Shown: piece after piece, positions 37,065 to 45,700 of the stretch
Numbering within the stretch: position 1 is the first letter of the stretch
Layout of the letters: each line of letters opens with the position of its first letter
Assembly: GCA_016200545.1 (NCBI GenBank)
Contig: JACQEO010000073.1
Location: 1 to 56,266 of the forward strand
DNA from: Deltaproteobacteria bacterium
GTDB taxonomy: Bacteria > Desulfobacterota > Binatia > UTPRO1
Direction: 5' to 3'
Length of the DNA stretch: 56,266 bases
Notes under the pieces: generated by a model
Seen by the model: the letters and a program-made list of their open reading frames with translations, nothing else
The model's database searches: none
Told to the model about the DNA's origin: nothing
Made by a program: the position numbers and the translations under genes

Positions 37065-38372
37065 TCACTGACTCTTGATCGTCTCCAACCGCACCTCTTT
37101 CCGCCGGTCGCGACGAACGAGGGGGTCCTTGCTGGTGTCGTGGTACAGGTGACACGTCATGCAGGTCGTCCTCGCCGACTGCGGGCTGCCGTCGACGTGG
37201 CACTGCTGACAGATCTCGCGCGGAGGTAGATTCGTATCGGCGGTTGCCGAGCTCCGCTCGACATTACCGTGGCAGGTCGCGCACGAGAGCAGCTCGTGGC
37301 GCCCGTGCGAGAACTCCCCGCGGGTCAGCCATCGCGCCGGGATACCCGTCTTCACGACGATCGGCAGATCGCCGGACGCTCGCGTTCCCTTTTGCCCGTG
37401 ACAGAGAAAGCAGCGCTTGTTGTGCTCGAGCAGCGGTTGCTGATCCCGAAACGGTTCGTAGAGCTCGCGTTCGAGCCGCTCGATCCACTTTGCGCGATAG
37501 TCCTGCAACGTGCGTGAGGCATCGGCGGGCGCACGGGTGCGAATGCCCGGCAGCATCGAGTTCTGCGCCTCGAAGATCTCCGGATGATCGACGGCGGCGA
37601 CGACGAGCTTGGCCATGAGATCCGGCCGGATGAGCTCGGGGGTATCGTGTCGCGCCTCGATCGCGATCGGGAGACCATCGCTGCCGTCCTCCCCGACGCC
37701 CGTCACCTCCTGCTTGTGACATCGTTGGCAATGCGTCGCGAAGACGATCGGCCTCATCAACCGGCCCTTCACCTCCTGCTCGTGGCAGCTCGCGCACGTG
37801 AGCTTCTCGTTCACGACTTTGTCCGATGTCAGGTGGAGCTTGTGATTGAAACGCAGCGCCGCCGTGTCAAGCACCCCCTCGCGCAGCGGCGCGAACTGCG
37901 GGTGCGCCGCAAACGTAGCAATGGACGTTTGAATGAGCGGATGGGGATTGGTCGTGACGAGATTACCATGGCACTCCACGCAGGGCTGCGCGCCGATCGT
38001 CAGCAACGCGGCGGCGCCGCGGTGTTCCACATGGCAGTCACGGCACTCGGGCGTGCGCTGCTCGAACGTCGAGTGCACGCGCTTACCGTGGCACTCCTCG
38101 CATGCGGCGTTTCTGACGTTCTGAAACGACGTATGGCAGACCTCGCAGCGGCCTCCGAACGTCGCGTGGTTCTGCGACACCGGGCCGGGCAGGTACTGTC
38201 GCTGCCGAAGCGTCACCGTGAGGAGGACCCAGACGACGACGCCGGCGATCGCGACGATCGTGCCGACGAGCCGATACCGTCGTCGGAAGAAATCCTTCCG
38301 AGGAAAGAGATCGAATCGGAGCCGCTTGGCGAGGTCTTTGCTGAAGCGCACGGCGCGACCGAGTCGGCTCAA
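37065..38372 (-). CDS. Membrane-anchored decahaem c-type cytochrome
   Basis: 435 residues. A positively charged N-terminus precedes one membrane helix (LVGTIVAIAGVVVWVLLTVT) at about 35-55; the remainder is periplasmic. Ten CxxCH motifs are visible: CEVCH, CEECH, CRDCH, CVECH, CASCH, CQRCH, CFLCH, CATCH, CQQCH and CMTCH. The anchored arrangement is like NapC/NrfH or cytochrome bc-type electron intermediates, but haem number is higher. Its ATG overlaps the stop of the cytochrome b-like gene, so both subunits are made together. It should pass electrons from the membrane to periplasmic carriers. Confidence 0.92.
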   Translation of the reverse strand: MSRLGRAVRFSKDLAKRLRFDLFPRKDFFRRRYRLVGTIVAIAGVVVWVLLTVTLRQRQYLPGPVSQNHATFGGRCEVCHTSFQNVRNAACEECHGKRVHSTFEQRTPECRDCHVEHRGAAALLTIGAQPCVECHGNLVTTNPHPLIQTSIATFAAHPQFAPLREGVLDTAALRFNHKLHLTSDKVVNEKLTCASCHEQEVKGRLMRPIVFATHCQRCHKQEVTGVGEDGSDGLPIAIEARHDTPELIRPDLMAKLVVAAVDHPEIFEAQNSMLPGIRTRAPADASRTLQDYRAKWIERLERELYEPFRDQQPLLEHNKRCFLCHGQKGTRASGDLPIVVKTGIPARWLTRGEFSHGRHELLSCATCHGNVERSSATADTNLPPREICQQCHVDGSPQSARTTCMTCHLYHDTSKDPLVRRDRRKEVRLETIKSQ

Positions 38373-39277
38373 TAGCGAAGAGCGTACACGATGTGAATCG
38401 CCGCGAGGACGAAAAGCGCAAAGGACAACGGCGCATGGACGAAGAGCCAGCCGTGCAGCCAGCCGTGCAGCCGCTGCTGCAGCGCGAGCTGACGCGATTC
38501 CTCACACATCGCGTCGAGCTTCTCGATCCTGTCGGCCCACGCCTCCGGTGCGCGTGCACGGAGCGCAGTGAAATTCGGCCGCGCGAGCGTCGCCGCCTCG
38601 GGTCGTCGGAGATACGGCCGCACCTCCGCGAGGTAGAACGCGCGGAGCAGCATCGCATCGGGGGCCGGCGTCGTCGCGGGAGCCTCGCGGACGATCTGCT
38701 TCCAATCGGCGGCGTTCGCCTGCTGCGACTCCGCCTCGGCAGCGATGCGCGCGCGCTCTTCCGAGGCCTCGGGGATCTCGCCGGCGACACCGGTGACGAG
38801 CTCGTACGCATCGACCGCCAGCCGTGCGTTCACATACTCGATCTGACTGTGAATCGTCTCGAGGGGAACGCGTGCCGTCATGAGGCGGGGAACGATCTGT
38901 TGGATGGCTACGCCGAAGATGCCGCTCGCGATGACGACATAAAACAACACCATCAAGACCGTCGTGAGCGCACCACCGAGCCGAAACCCGGAGTGAAACC
39001 AGATCAACGGTACCGCCAGGAGGCCGACCCAGATATGCATCTTCATCCAGGTGCGCGCGGCGCCGAGGCGCGACACGATCACCCGCTTGCGTGCGGCGAG
39101 CAGTCCGGCGTCGATCATGGCGGCGGTTCCGAGGATCCCGAACACGAGCCCCGGCCAGCTGCCGCCCGACGGTCCGTGGGCGCTCGCGCCGACGTACAGG
39201 ACGTACCCAGCGGTCGCGATCGCGGTCGCGACTGTCGTTACGAGAATCCACGAGCGATGATCGGCGTTGATCAGCAT
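38369..39277 (-). CDS. Multi-spanning membrane protein, probable b-type cytochrome
   Basis: 302 residues. About five membrane helices: near 10-30, 42-60, 72-95 (WMKMHIWVGLLAVPLIWFHS), 100-125 and 278-300 (PLSFALFVLAAIHIVYALRY). His residues at helix ends of segments 3 and 5 (MKMH, WFHS, HGWLHGWLFVH, AAIHIV) could bind two b haems. A soluble helical loop of about 130 residues separates the fourth and fifth helices. It sits between the four-cluster ferredoxin fusion and the decahaem cytochrome in one operon, the layout of membrane quinol or electron-transfer complexes. Confidence 0.8.
   Translation of the reverse strand: MLINADHRSWILVTTVATAIATAGYVLYVGASAHGPSGGSWPGLVFGILGTAAMIDAGLLAARKRVIVSRLGAARTWMKMHIWVGLLAVPLIWFHSGFRLGGALTTVLMVLFYVVIASGIFGVAIQQIVPRLMTARVPLETIHSQIEYVNARLAVDAYELVTGVAGEIPEASEERARIAAEAESQQANAADWKQIVREAPATTPAPDAMLLRAFYLAEVRPYLRRPEAATLARPNFTALRARAPEAWADRIEKLDAMCEESRQLALQQRLHGWLHGWLFVHAPLSFALFVLAAIHIVYALRY
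38445..38468. repeat. 12-bp tandem duplication inside the cytochrome b-like gene
   Basis: Two adjacent copies of AGCCAGCCGTGC encode HGWL twice on the minus strand, at the entrance of the last membrane helix. The duplication adds one His and one Trp beside the presumed haem-binding His cluster, keeping the frame. Confidence 0.7.
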
Positions 39278-39316
39278 GCGAGGGCGACGTCGCCGACGCG
39301 CGGGATCAGCATCGTG

Positions 39317-41212
39317 TCACGGTCGATCCACGGCCGACAGGAACGCCGCCGGATTGACACGAATCGCGGCGTCGTGGGGACAGGCGTACACGCAATTGGG
39401 ACCGTCGTATCCGGAGCACAAATCGCAAACGGTCGCCCGGAGCTTCACGTCCTCGCTCACGGGCGGCGCAAGCTCGGGCTTCGCCGCGAGCTCCAGCATG
39501 TTGATGTTGCCGAATGGACACTGGTTCGCGCAGCGTTGGCAGCCGATGCACCAATCCTCGATCTGAATCTCCAGAGAATCGCGCCGGCGGATGGATCCGA
39601 CCGGGCAGCCGATCATGCACTTGGGATCGGTGCACGAACGGCACGCCATGGTGACGAGGTACTTGCCAAATCGTGGACCGTCGCGGGTGAATCTAGCGAC
39701 GCCGTCGTGCGCGGTCGCGCAGGCGCGCACGCACTCGTCGCAGCGCGTGCAGCGGTCGAGATCGATCAGCAGCACGTTTTGCGAGTTGTAGAGGTTGAGC
39801 GCGACGACCTCGCCGATGATCGCCGGCTCGACGGGGGTATCCGCCGAGATGGCGGCGTCGAGCGCCGCTGCGGCCGCGCGCGTCGAGGAGACCACGCGCG
39901 CGTTCCGCTCGGCGAGCGCGCGGACCTCGTCGAGCGGTACGGCGACGACTTCGAAGTTGTCGAGCCCGGTCGCCGTCGCCCGGCGCGTTGCCGATTCGGG
40001 TGCGTCCGCGGACGCGGATTCGAGCTCGAACGTATACTGCACGACCGAGATGCGGTCGCCCGCCACGACCTTTGCCTCCTGGACGCGCTCGCCGTTCAGC
40101 AGCGTGAAGTTCGCGCTTTGGAGATCCGTGAGGAACAGCGCGCCGTCGCGTGCTTCCAGGCGACAGTGACGGCGGCCGACCGCTCGGTTGTCCGAGGTGA
40201 GCGCGACCTCGCACTCGCTGCTGCGCCCGATCGTGAGCGGCTTGTCGATGGGGATGATCGGCAGCTCGGGATGCGAGATGCACCGCAACCGCAGCGGCCC
40301 GGGCTGCGAGCTCACCAGCAGCATCTCCAATCCGAAGGCCGACCCGCGCCCGAGATACGTCAGAATGCGGGCAGCGCCGTTTTGCCCGCGCGCAAGCATG
40401 ACGGTGCCGCTGCGCACGAGGTAGACGGCGTCCGCCGCGGCGCCCTCGCGATAGATCGCGCCTGCGTGCAGCGCGCTCGAATCGGGGGTCAGCAGGGCGG
40501 CACGAGCGGCCAGGTGATCCAGCTCGTCGGGCGCGAGATCGTGAAAGAGGCTGCTCGCGTACAGCTCTTGACGGATGGCCGTCTCGCGGTATCGCGACGT
40601 GATGTCGGGCCCGGCGGTTCCGGCCTCGCGAATCGTATCCAAGACCGAACGTAGCATCTCGACGACCACGCACGGCTCTTCCGCCTGTACGGTCATCGCG
40701 CGCGGGTAGAGGTTCACGCACGCGTCGATCCCGAAGACGTCGCCAGGATGAAGGAGCATGGGCGCGGGGGCGCCGGTGCGCGCCAGCGTGGCATACGCGC
40801 TGATCTCGCCGACGTCGGTCTCCGTCGGCTTGTCCGCCCGCGCCGAGTGACTGCGCCGCCGGAAGAGCCCCTTCAGCGAGAGCAGTGAGCGGCGCGAGCG
40901 TCCCGGGATCGGGGCCGGACGAGGTTGCTCGGGGACGAAAGCCGTCGCCGTTCCCTCGAGGAGAAGGAATGCCGTGGAACCGAACGCGCCAGCCTCACAG
41001 ATCGTGTCGCCGGGTCGATACTCGCGGCGGACCGCCGCCTTGATCCCAGGCTCGCTCGTGCCGGCACGGGCGGCGAAGTTCGAATTGAGCTTGATCTTGA
41101 ACGGTCGCTTCGTGCTGCGGAAGAGCTCGAGCGCGCCGATGTCCTCCAAGGAAATCCATTGCCCGGAAAGACCGTCCGCAATCCGTTCGATCGGCTGCTG
41201 CCGTGTCCGCAA
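39317..41212 (-). CDS. Fusion: two cNMP-binding domains, FHA domain, four [4Fe-4S] clusters
   Basis: 631 residues from a TTG preceded by AGGGAG. Two cyclic-nucleotide-binding folds lie at about 60-205 (YRPGDTICEAGAFGSTAFLL, with a basic insertion) and 220-305 (REGAAADAVYLVRSGTVMLA). The FHA domain covers about 318-385 (LTIGRSSECEVALTSDNRAV, GRRHCRLE). The last 150 residues hold sixteen Cys in four cluster motifs (CTRCDECVRACATAHDG, CRSCTDPKCMIGCP, CIGCQRCANQCP, CDLCSGYDGPNCVYACP), as in NrfC/DmsB/HybA electron-transfer subunits. No DNA-binding domain and no signal peptide are visible. First gene of the operon with cytochrome b and decahaem cytochrome, so it likely feeds that membrane complex from the cytoplasm. 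Confidence 0.92.
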   Translation of the reverse strand: MRTRQQPIERIADGLSGQWISLEDIGALELFRSTKRPFKIKLNSNFAARAGTSEPGIKAAVRREYRPGDTICEAGAFGSTAFLLLEGTATAFVPEQPRPAPIPGRSRRSLLSLKGLFRRRSHSARADKPTETDVGEISAYATLARTGAPAPMLLHPGDVFGIDACVNLYPRAMTVQAEEPCVVVEMLRSVLDTIREAGTAGPDITSRYRETAIRQELYASSLFHDLAPDELDHLAARAALLTPDSSALHAGAIYREGAAADAVYLVRSGTVMLARGQNGAARILTYLGRGSAFGLEMLLVSSQPGPLRLRCISHPELPIIPIDKPLTIGRSSECEVALTSDNRAVGRRHCRLEARDGALFLTDLQSANFTLLNGERVQEAKVVAGDRISVVQYTFELESASADAPESATRRATATGLDNFEVVAVPLDEVRALAERNARVVSSTRAAAAALDAAISADTPVEPAIIGEVVALNLYNSQNVLLIDLDRCTRCDECVRACATAHDGVARFTRDGPRFGKYLVTMACRSCTDPKCMIGCPVGSIRRRDSLEIQIEDWCIGCQRCANQCPFGNINMLELAAKPELAPPVSEDVKLRATVCDLCSGYDGPNCVYACPHDAAIRVNPAAFLSAVDRP

Positions 41213-41362
41213 CGAAAATCTCCCTCACCCATGCGCGCCGAACCATCTCGACCGCGGCGACGCTGTATCAGAGTGCTCCCCGATCGCGCAACGGCGACGC
41301 GCGATGCGCGCAATGATTGCTCGCTCCCGAAGCAGATGTTAACGGGAGCCGCGGAGAGCCGA
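41213..41362. promoter_or_regulatory. Divergent control region between two cytochrome operons
   Basis: About 150 bp separate the TTG of the cNMP-FHA-ferredoxin gene from the ATG of the pentahaem cytochrome gene. Both genes probably start transcription here. A GC-rich palindromic core GCGCGATGCGCGC (around 41300) lies in the middle; no sigma-70 consensus stands out. Confidence 0.45.
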
Positions 41363-42730
41363 ATGACGCGTTGGACGACGTTGGTGGCAATCGCCCTCGC
41401 GCTCGTGAGCGCAGTATCCGCCTCGCCGAGCGAGGCGGCGGGCGTGCAGACCGAGGGAGGTCGCTTCGTCGGCGAGGGTCGTTGTGGCGCCCCGACCTGT
41501 CATGGCGCGGGCCTCCCTTCGACCGAGGCCGCGAAACGGGACTGGCATCCCTGGAAATCGGCGCGCACCCAGTGGAACACGTCCAGCATCGACCACCACT
41601 CGCGCGCCTATCGCACGCTCGAGACGGAAGGCGCCAAAGCGATCGCCAACTACATGGGCATCAAAGCGACCGAGAGCGAGAAATGCCTGGTCTGCCATGC
41701 TCCCGCGGCACCGACCGTCGAGGGCAGCACGCACGTCCGAAACGAGGGCGTCACGTGCGAGCACTGTCACGGCCCCGCCGAATCCTGGCTGAAGCCGCAC
41801 GTCGAGCGCGACTGGAAGGCACACCGCGCGGAGTACGCCGGGCGCGGGTTCTACGACAACAGCAACCTCCTCTCACGGGCTCGGAAGTGCGCGTCCTGCC
41901 ACGTCGACATCGATCACGAGATCGTCGCGGGCGGACATCCCCCGCTCCAGTTCGAGATGGTCGCGTACGCGCAGCTCATGAAGCACTGGGACGACCAGAA
42001 GCTCGCGATCAATTCCTTCACGATCGACCCGACGCTGTGGGCGCTCGGTCAAGTGACAGGCCTCCGCCGCTCCCTCGCGATGCTGAGCGATCGCGCCGGC
42101 AACACCAACTATCAATCGATCGGAAAAGTTTCGCACTTCCAATCGGGGAACTGTTATCAATGCCATCATAAGCTCGTCGACGACGCCCTCCGGCAAACGT
42201 CCGGCCACTACGCGATGGTCGAGGCCGTCTTCACCACGCTCTTCCCGGACCAGCAGGGCGCGCTCGCGAGCCAGTGGAGCGGGGTCAGCGCCGGGGCGGG
42301 CTCGAGTAGCGAGCAAGCGCGCGAGCGCGCCGCGGCGCTCGAGAGTTGGTTGGCGCCGTACGAGGAGCGCATTCTCCGTCAGGGAATCGGCCGAGACGCC
42401 ACGCGTCGGATGCTCGGGCACATCACCGCCAGCGGCGAGACGCTGAAGCGGGTCGAGCGCTTCTCGTTCAGTCGATCGCCGACGGGCAATACCGTGCGCG
42501 TCGGCAGCGTGAGTGCGCCGTGGTGGTGGACGACCGGCGCGCCCGAGCAGACGGCGCTCGCGATCGAATCCCTCTGTGAGCCCGCCTTCGAGCGCAAGAG
42601 CTGCATCGCACCCGGGGGCGCGATCGAGAAAGACCTGCGCCAGTTGCTGAACGCGCTCGACCGGTTCGACTACCGTCCCGACCAGTTCTCACAGACGCTC
42701 GGCGTGATCCATTCGAAGCTCTTCCGCTGA
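41363..42730 (+). CDS. Periplasmic multihaem cytochrome c (about five haems, c554-like)
   Basis: 455 residues with a signal peptide (VAIALALVSAVSASPSEAA). Four CxxCH motifs are present (CLVCH, CEHCH, CASCH, CYQCH). An additional N-terminal motif, C41-GAPT-C46-H47, is a CX4CH variant seen in some multihaem cytochromes. Spacing and the WHPWKSARTQWNT/HHSRAY segment resemble cytochrome c554-type electron carriers. GGAGAG sits 4 bp before the ATG. It faces the decahaem-LVIVD gene with 25 bp between stops. As the soluble carrier in this group it could link inner-membrane decahaem and outer-membrane components. Confidence 0.85.
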   Translation: MTRWTTLVAIALALVSAVSASPSEAAGVQTEGGRFVGEGRCGAPTCHGAGLPSTEAAKRDWHPWKSARTQWNTSSIDHHSRAYRTLETEGAKAIANYMGIKATESEKCLVCHAPAAPTVEGSTHVRNEGVTCEHCHGPAESWLKPHVERDWKAHRAEYAGRGFYDNSNLLSRARKCASCHVDIDHEIVAGGHPPLQFEMVAYAQLMKHWDDQKLAINSFTIDPTLWALGQVTGLRRSLAMLSDRAGNTNYQSIGKVSHFQSGNCYQCHHKLVDDALRQTSGHYAMVEAVFTTLFPDQQGALASQWSGVSAGAGSSSEQARERAAALESWLAPYEERILRQGIGRDATRRMLGHITASGETLKRVERFSFSRSPTGNTVRVGSVSAPWWWTTGAPEQTALAIESLCEPAFERKSCIAPGGAIEKDLRQLLNALDRFDYRPDQFSQTLGVIHSKLFR

Positions 42731-42755
42731 GCGCATGGTTTCCGCGGCCGCCGTC

Positions 42756-45700
42756 TCAGCGACGCCCCGGTAGCAGCCGCTCGGAGGTCGGCGCTTCCGG
42801 CTGCACGATCGGCGCCCCCTCCGCGGACCCGTTCACGGGACGCTCGGGGCGAACGAACCGCACCGCCTTCCCGGGCGGTTGGGTCGACGCCGTATAGACG
42901 CGATCGCCGCGCATGAAGAGCCGTTGCATCTCGGCGCGATCGAAGGGTCGCGCACCGAGCCGGCCGAACACGGCGACCTGATTTCCACTCTCGTCGACGG
43001 CGCGGTCGCGATCGAGACCGCGCGACAATGCCACGGCGGGTCCTTCCGTCCGGCGGGTCGCGATCAGCCGCGGTGTCGGATTCGGACTGAACCCCGCGCT
43101 CCCGGGTGTCTCACCCGGCGAGACCAGCTGGATGACGCGCAATCCGTTCCGCCCATCGGCCACGTACGCGTAGATGCTCGCATCGGTGGCGCCGACGCGA
43201 ACGGCGCGGGTGTCATTCAGGACCCCACCGGCGTCGAACATCTCGTACAGGAATGGCTTGGTTGGCGTCTCGACGTCGACGATCGCCAGGCCGCGGCTCC
43301 CCGCGGGGACGTACGCGTACGTGCGCGCGACGTACAGATCGCCCGCCTCGGGGAGCTCGAGCGTCGCCACGAGCACGGGCCGCTCGGGACGGGTGACGTC
43401 GACGACGCGCAGACCGCGGGCGTCACTCACGAACGCGTAACGGAACTGAACGGCGATCGCGCGCGGCGCCTCGAGATTCGGAGCGCCGAGCGTCCCGACC
43501 ACCCGCGGCTGAATCGGATCGTCGATGCTCACGACGACCAACCCGCGATTGCACAGCACGTAGGCATAGGTGCCGGCGATCGTGATGTAGCGCGCACCAC
43601 CAAGGATTCCATCCGGGTTGAACGTGGCAGCGCGCGTGAGGAAGTTGTTTTGCGGATCCCCGTCGGCCAGCACGTCGACGTCGACGACGACCAGGCCCTC
43701 GTCACGATCGGTCACGTACGCGTATTTGTAGAGCGGATGCAGGCGCTGTTCTTCGTTTGCCGGATCGTGATCGCGCCCGGAGCTGATCGGCATGTTGGTC
43801 GGCAGCGCGACCGACGTCGCATATGACGTCTTCACGTAGGCGCGCTGCCCGAGCGGCGACACGGGTGCGGTGATGATTCGTTCGGAGAAGCCCTTGTTGT
43901 CGAGGTTCGCGACGTCGAACACGCGGAAGCCGCCGGCGCCGTTCGCCGTGTAGAGATACTCGCCGCGGAGCTGGAGACTCTGGACGTCGGTCTTCCGGCT
44001 GAGGAGATCGACGCCCGGATGGTGATGCGCCTCGCGAAGCTCCATCTGACTGTCGAGATGCCGCTGGTAGTTCGCCGGGTACGCGAGACGCTGCAGGTTG
44101 CTGCCGATCACCGCCTGCGGCTCGTCCCATTCCGTGACGGCCACGGCCTCGACGCCGTGCTCGCCTTCCCCCACCCAGGCGTAGCGGCCGACGAAGTTCA
44201 CCGCGCCGGTGCCGAGCATCAAGACCTGCGAGAGCCACGCGTTGTTGTCGCCTTTCGCCGAGAGGTGACAATCGTCACACGTCCGGGTCTCGCGAGTGCG
44301 GACCGTGTGCGCGAAATGGGCGTTGAATGCCTGGCTGCTGAGCCCCTCGGCGGACACGGTCGGCTGCTGGAAGTACAGGCGCTCGCGATTGGCGTTGACG
44401 CTGCTGATGACGAGGGCGCTCGACGAGCGGGCGGGCGCGATCTTGTGATCCTTGGTGCCGCTGTGGCGCGCCAGCATGAAGATGTCGTGCCGGATCACCT
44501 GCGGGTTGTAGGACGTCCAATTGCGCGTCGGCTCGCCGTCGTAGTGCTTCTTGTCCTCTTTCCAGTTCGCTTGTTGCGGCAAATGACAGCCGAAGCAGCT
44601 CGTGACCCACGACGTGTGGCACGAGTAGCACGTCATGTTGGAATCGAAGTGCGCCAGGCTGTCCTTGCTTTCGGGAATGCCGCCCCATGTCGACCCGTCT
44701 TTCAGGATCGTCTTCGCCAGCCGCGCACGCTCGTTGTAGTGCCGGGACAGCGGATCGATGCTGTCGACGACCTGGCGGACCTCCCACTCGAGATCTTCGC
44801 GCACCATCGAGCGTTGCATCAGCGTATCGCCGACCCACTCGAAGCGGCGTCTGCCCCACGGCGTCAGACCGTTCAGCAGATTGGTGCCCCCGCCTTGCGG
44901 CGCTGCCGGGCCGCTGGTCGCCACGGTCGCCCACGAGTTCACCGAGCCATGGCAATCTTGGCAGCCGATTTCGATCGCGTCCGGATACTCGCCGTAGAGC
45001 TTGCCGTTGCCGTGCACGTCCTGCTCGAAGTGACAGTCGACGCAATGCATGCCCTTCTCGGCGTGGATGTCCTGCAGATGCACCGCCTTCGCGAACTTCT
45101 TGGGATCGGAGGGTGCGACGATCCCGCCTGCCGCGTCGAGGAGGTTGCCCTTGCGATCCTGCTTGTAGACGGCGCGGAAGATCCAGCCGTGGCCGTGGTA
45201 GTCGGCGAAGGTGGTCTCTTTGGTCGAGGAGTTGAGCGTACTCACGTTCGCGAGGACGTCGCGATCCGTCCACAAGCCGCGGACGGCGGCCTCCTCGGGA
45301 TTGTGCTCGAGACTGGTGTGAATGGGCTCGACGTGCAGCACGTTGAACGGCGTCGCGGCGTCGACTGTCGGATAGCGCTGCTCCTTCGGCCAAAGGAGAT
45401 TTCCGTCGGTCTCGTAGTCCCACATCTGGTAGCCGAGGTACGTATTGAGGAACGAGTTCGGCTGGTGCATGTGGCAGACGAGGCACTGGCTCGTCGGGAT
45501 CGCGCGCGTGAGGCGATGCGCGATCGGGTGGCCCGGCTCGTCGTGCGGAATGGTCGGGTCGTTCCCCTGGTACGTGCCCGCGTGCCCGTAGCGAGCGTAC
45601 GGACCCGAGTGCTCGGGATCGAGATCATTGGCGTACACCACGTGACACGCGGTGCACCCGCTCGAACGATAGTCACCGGGGTGATCGTTGGTGCCGAGGA

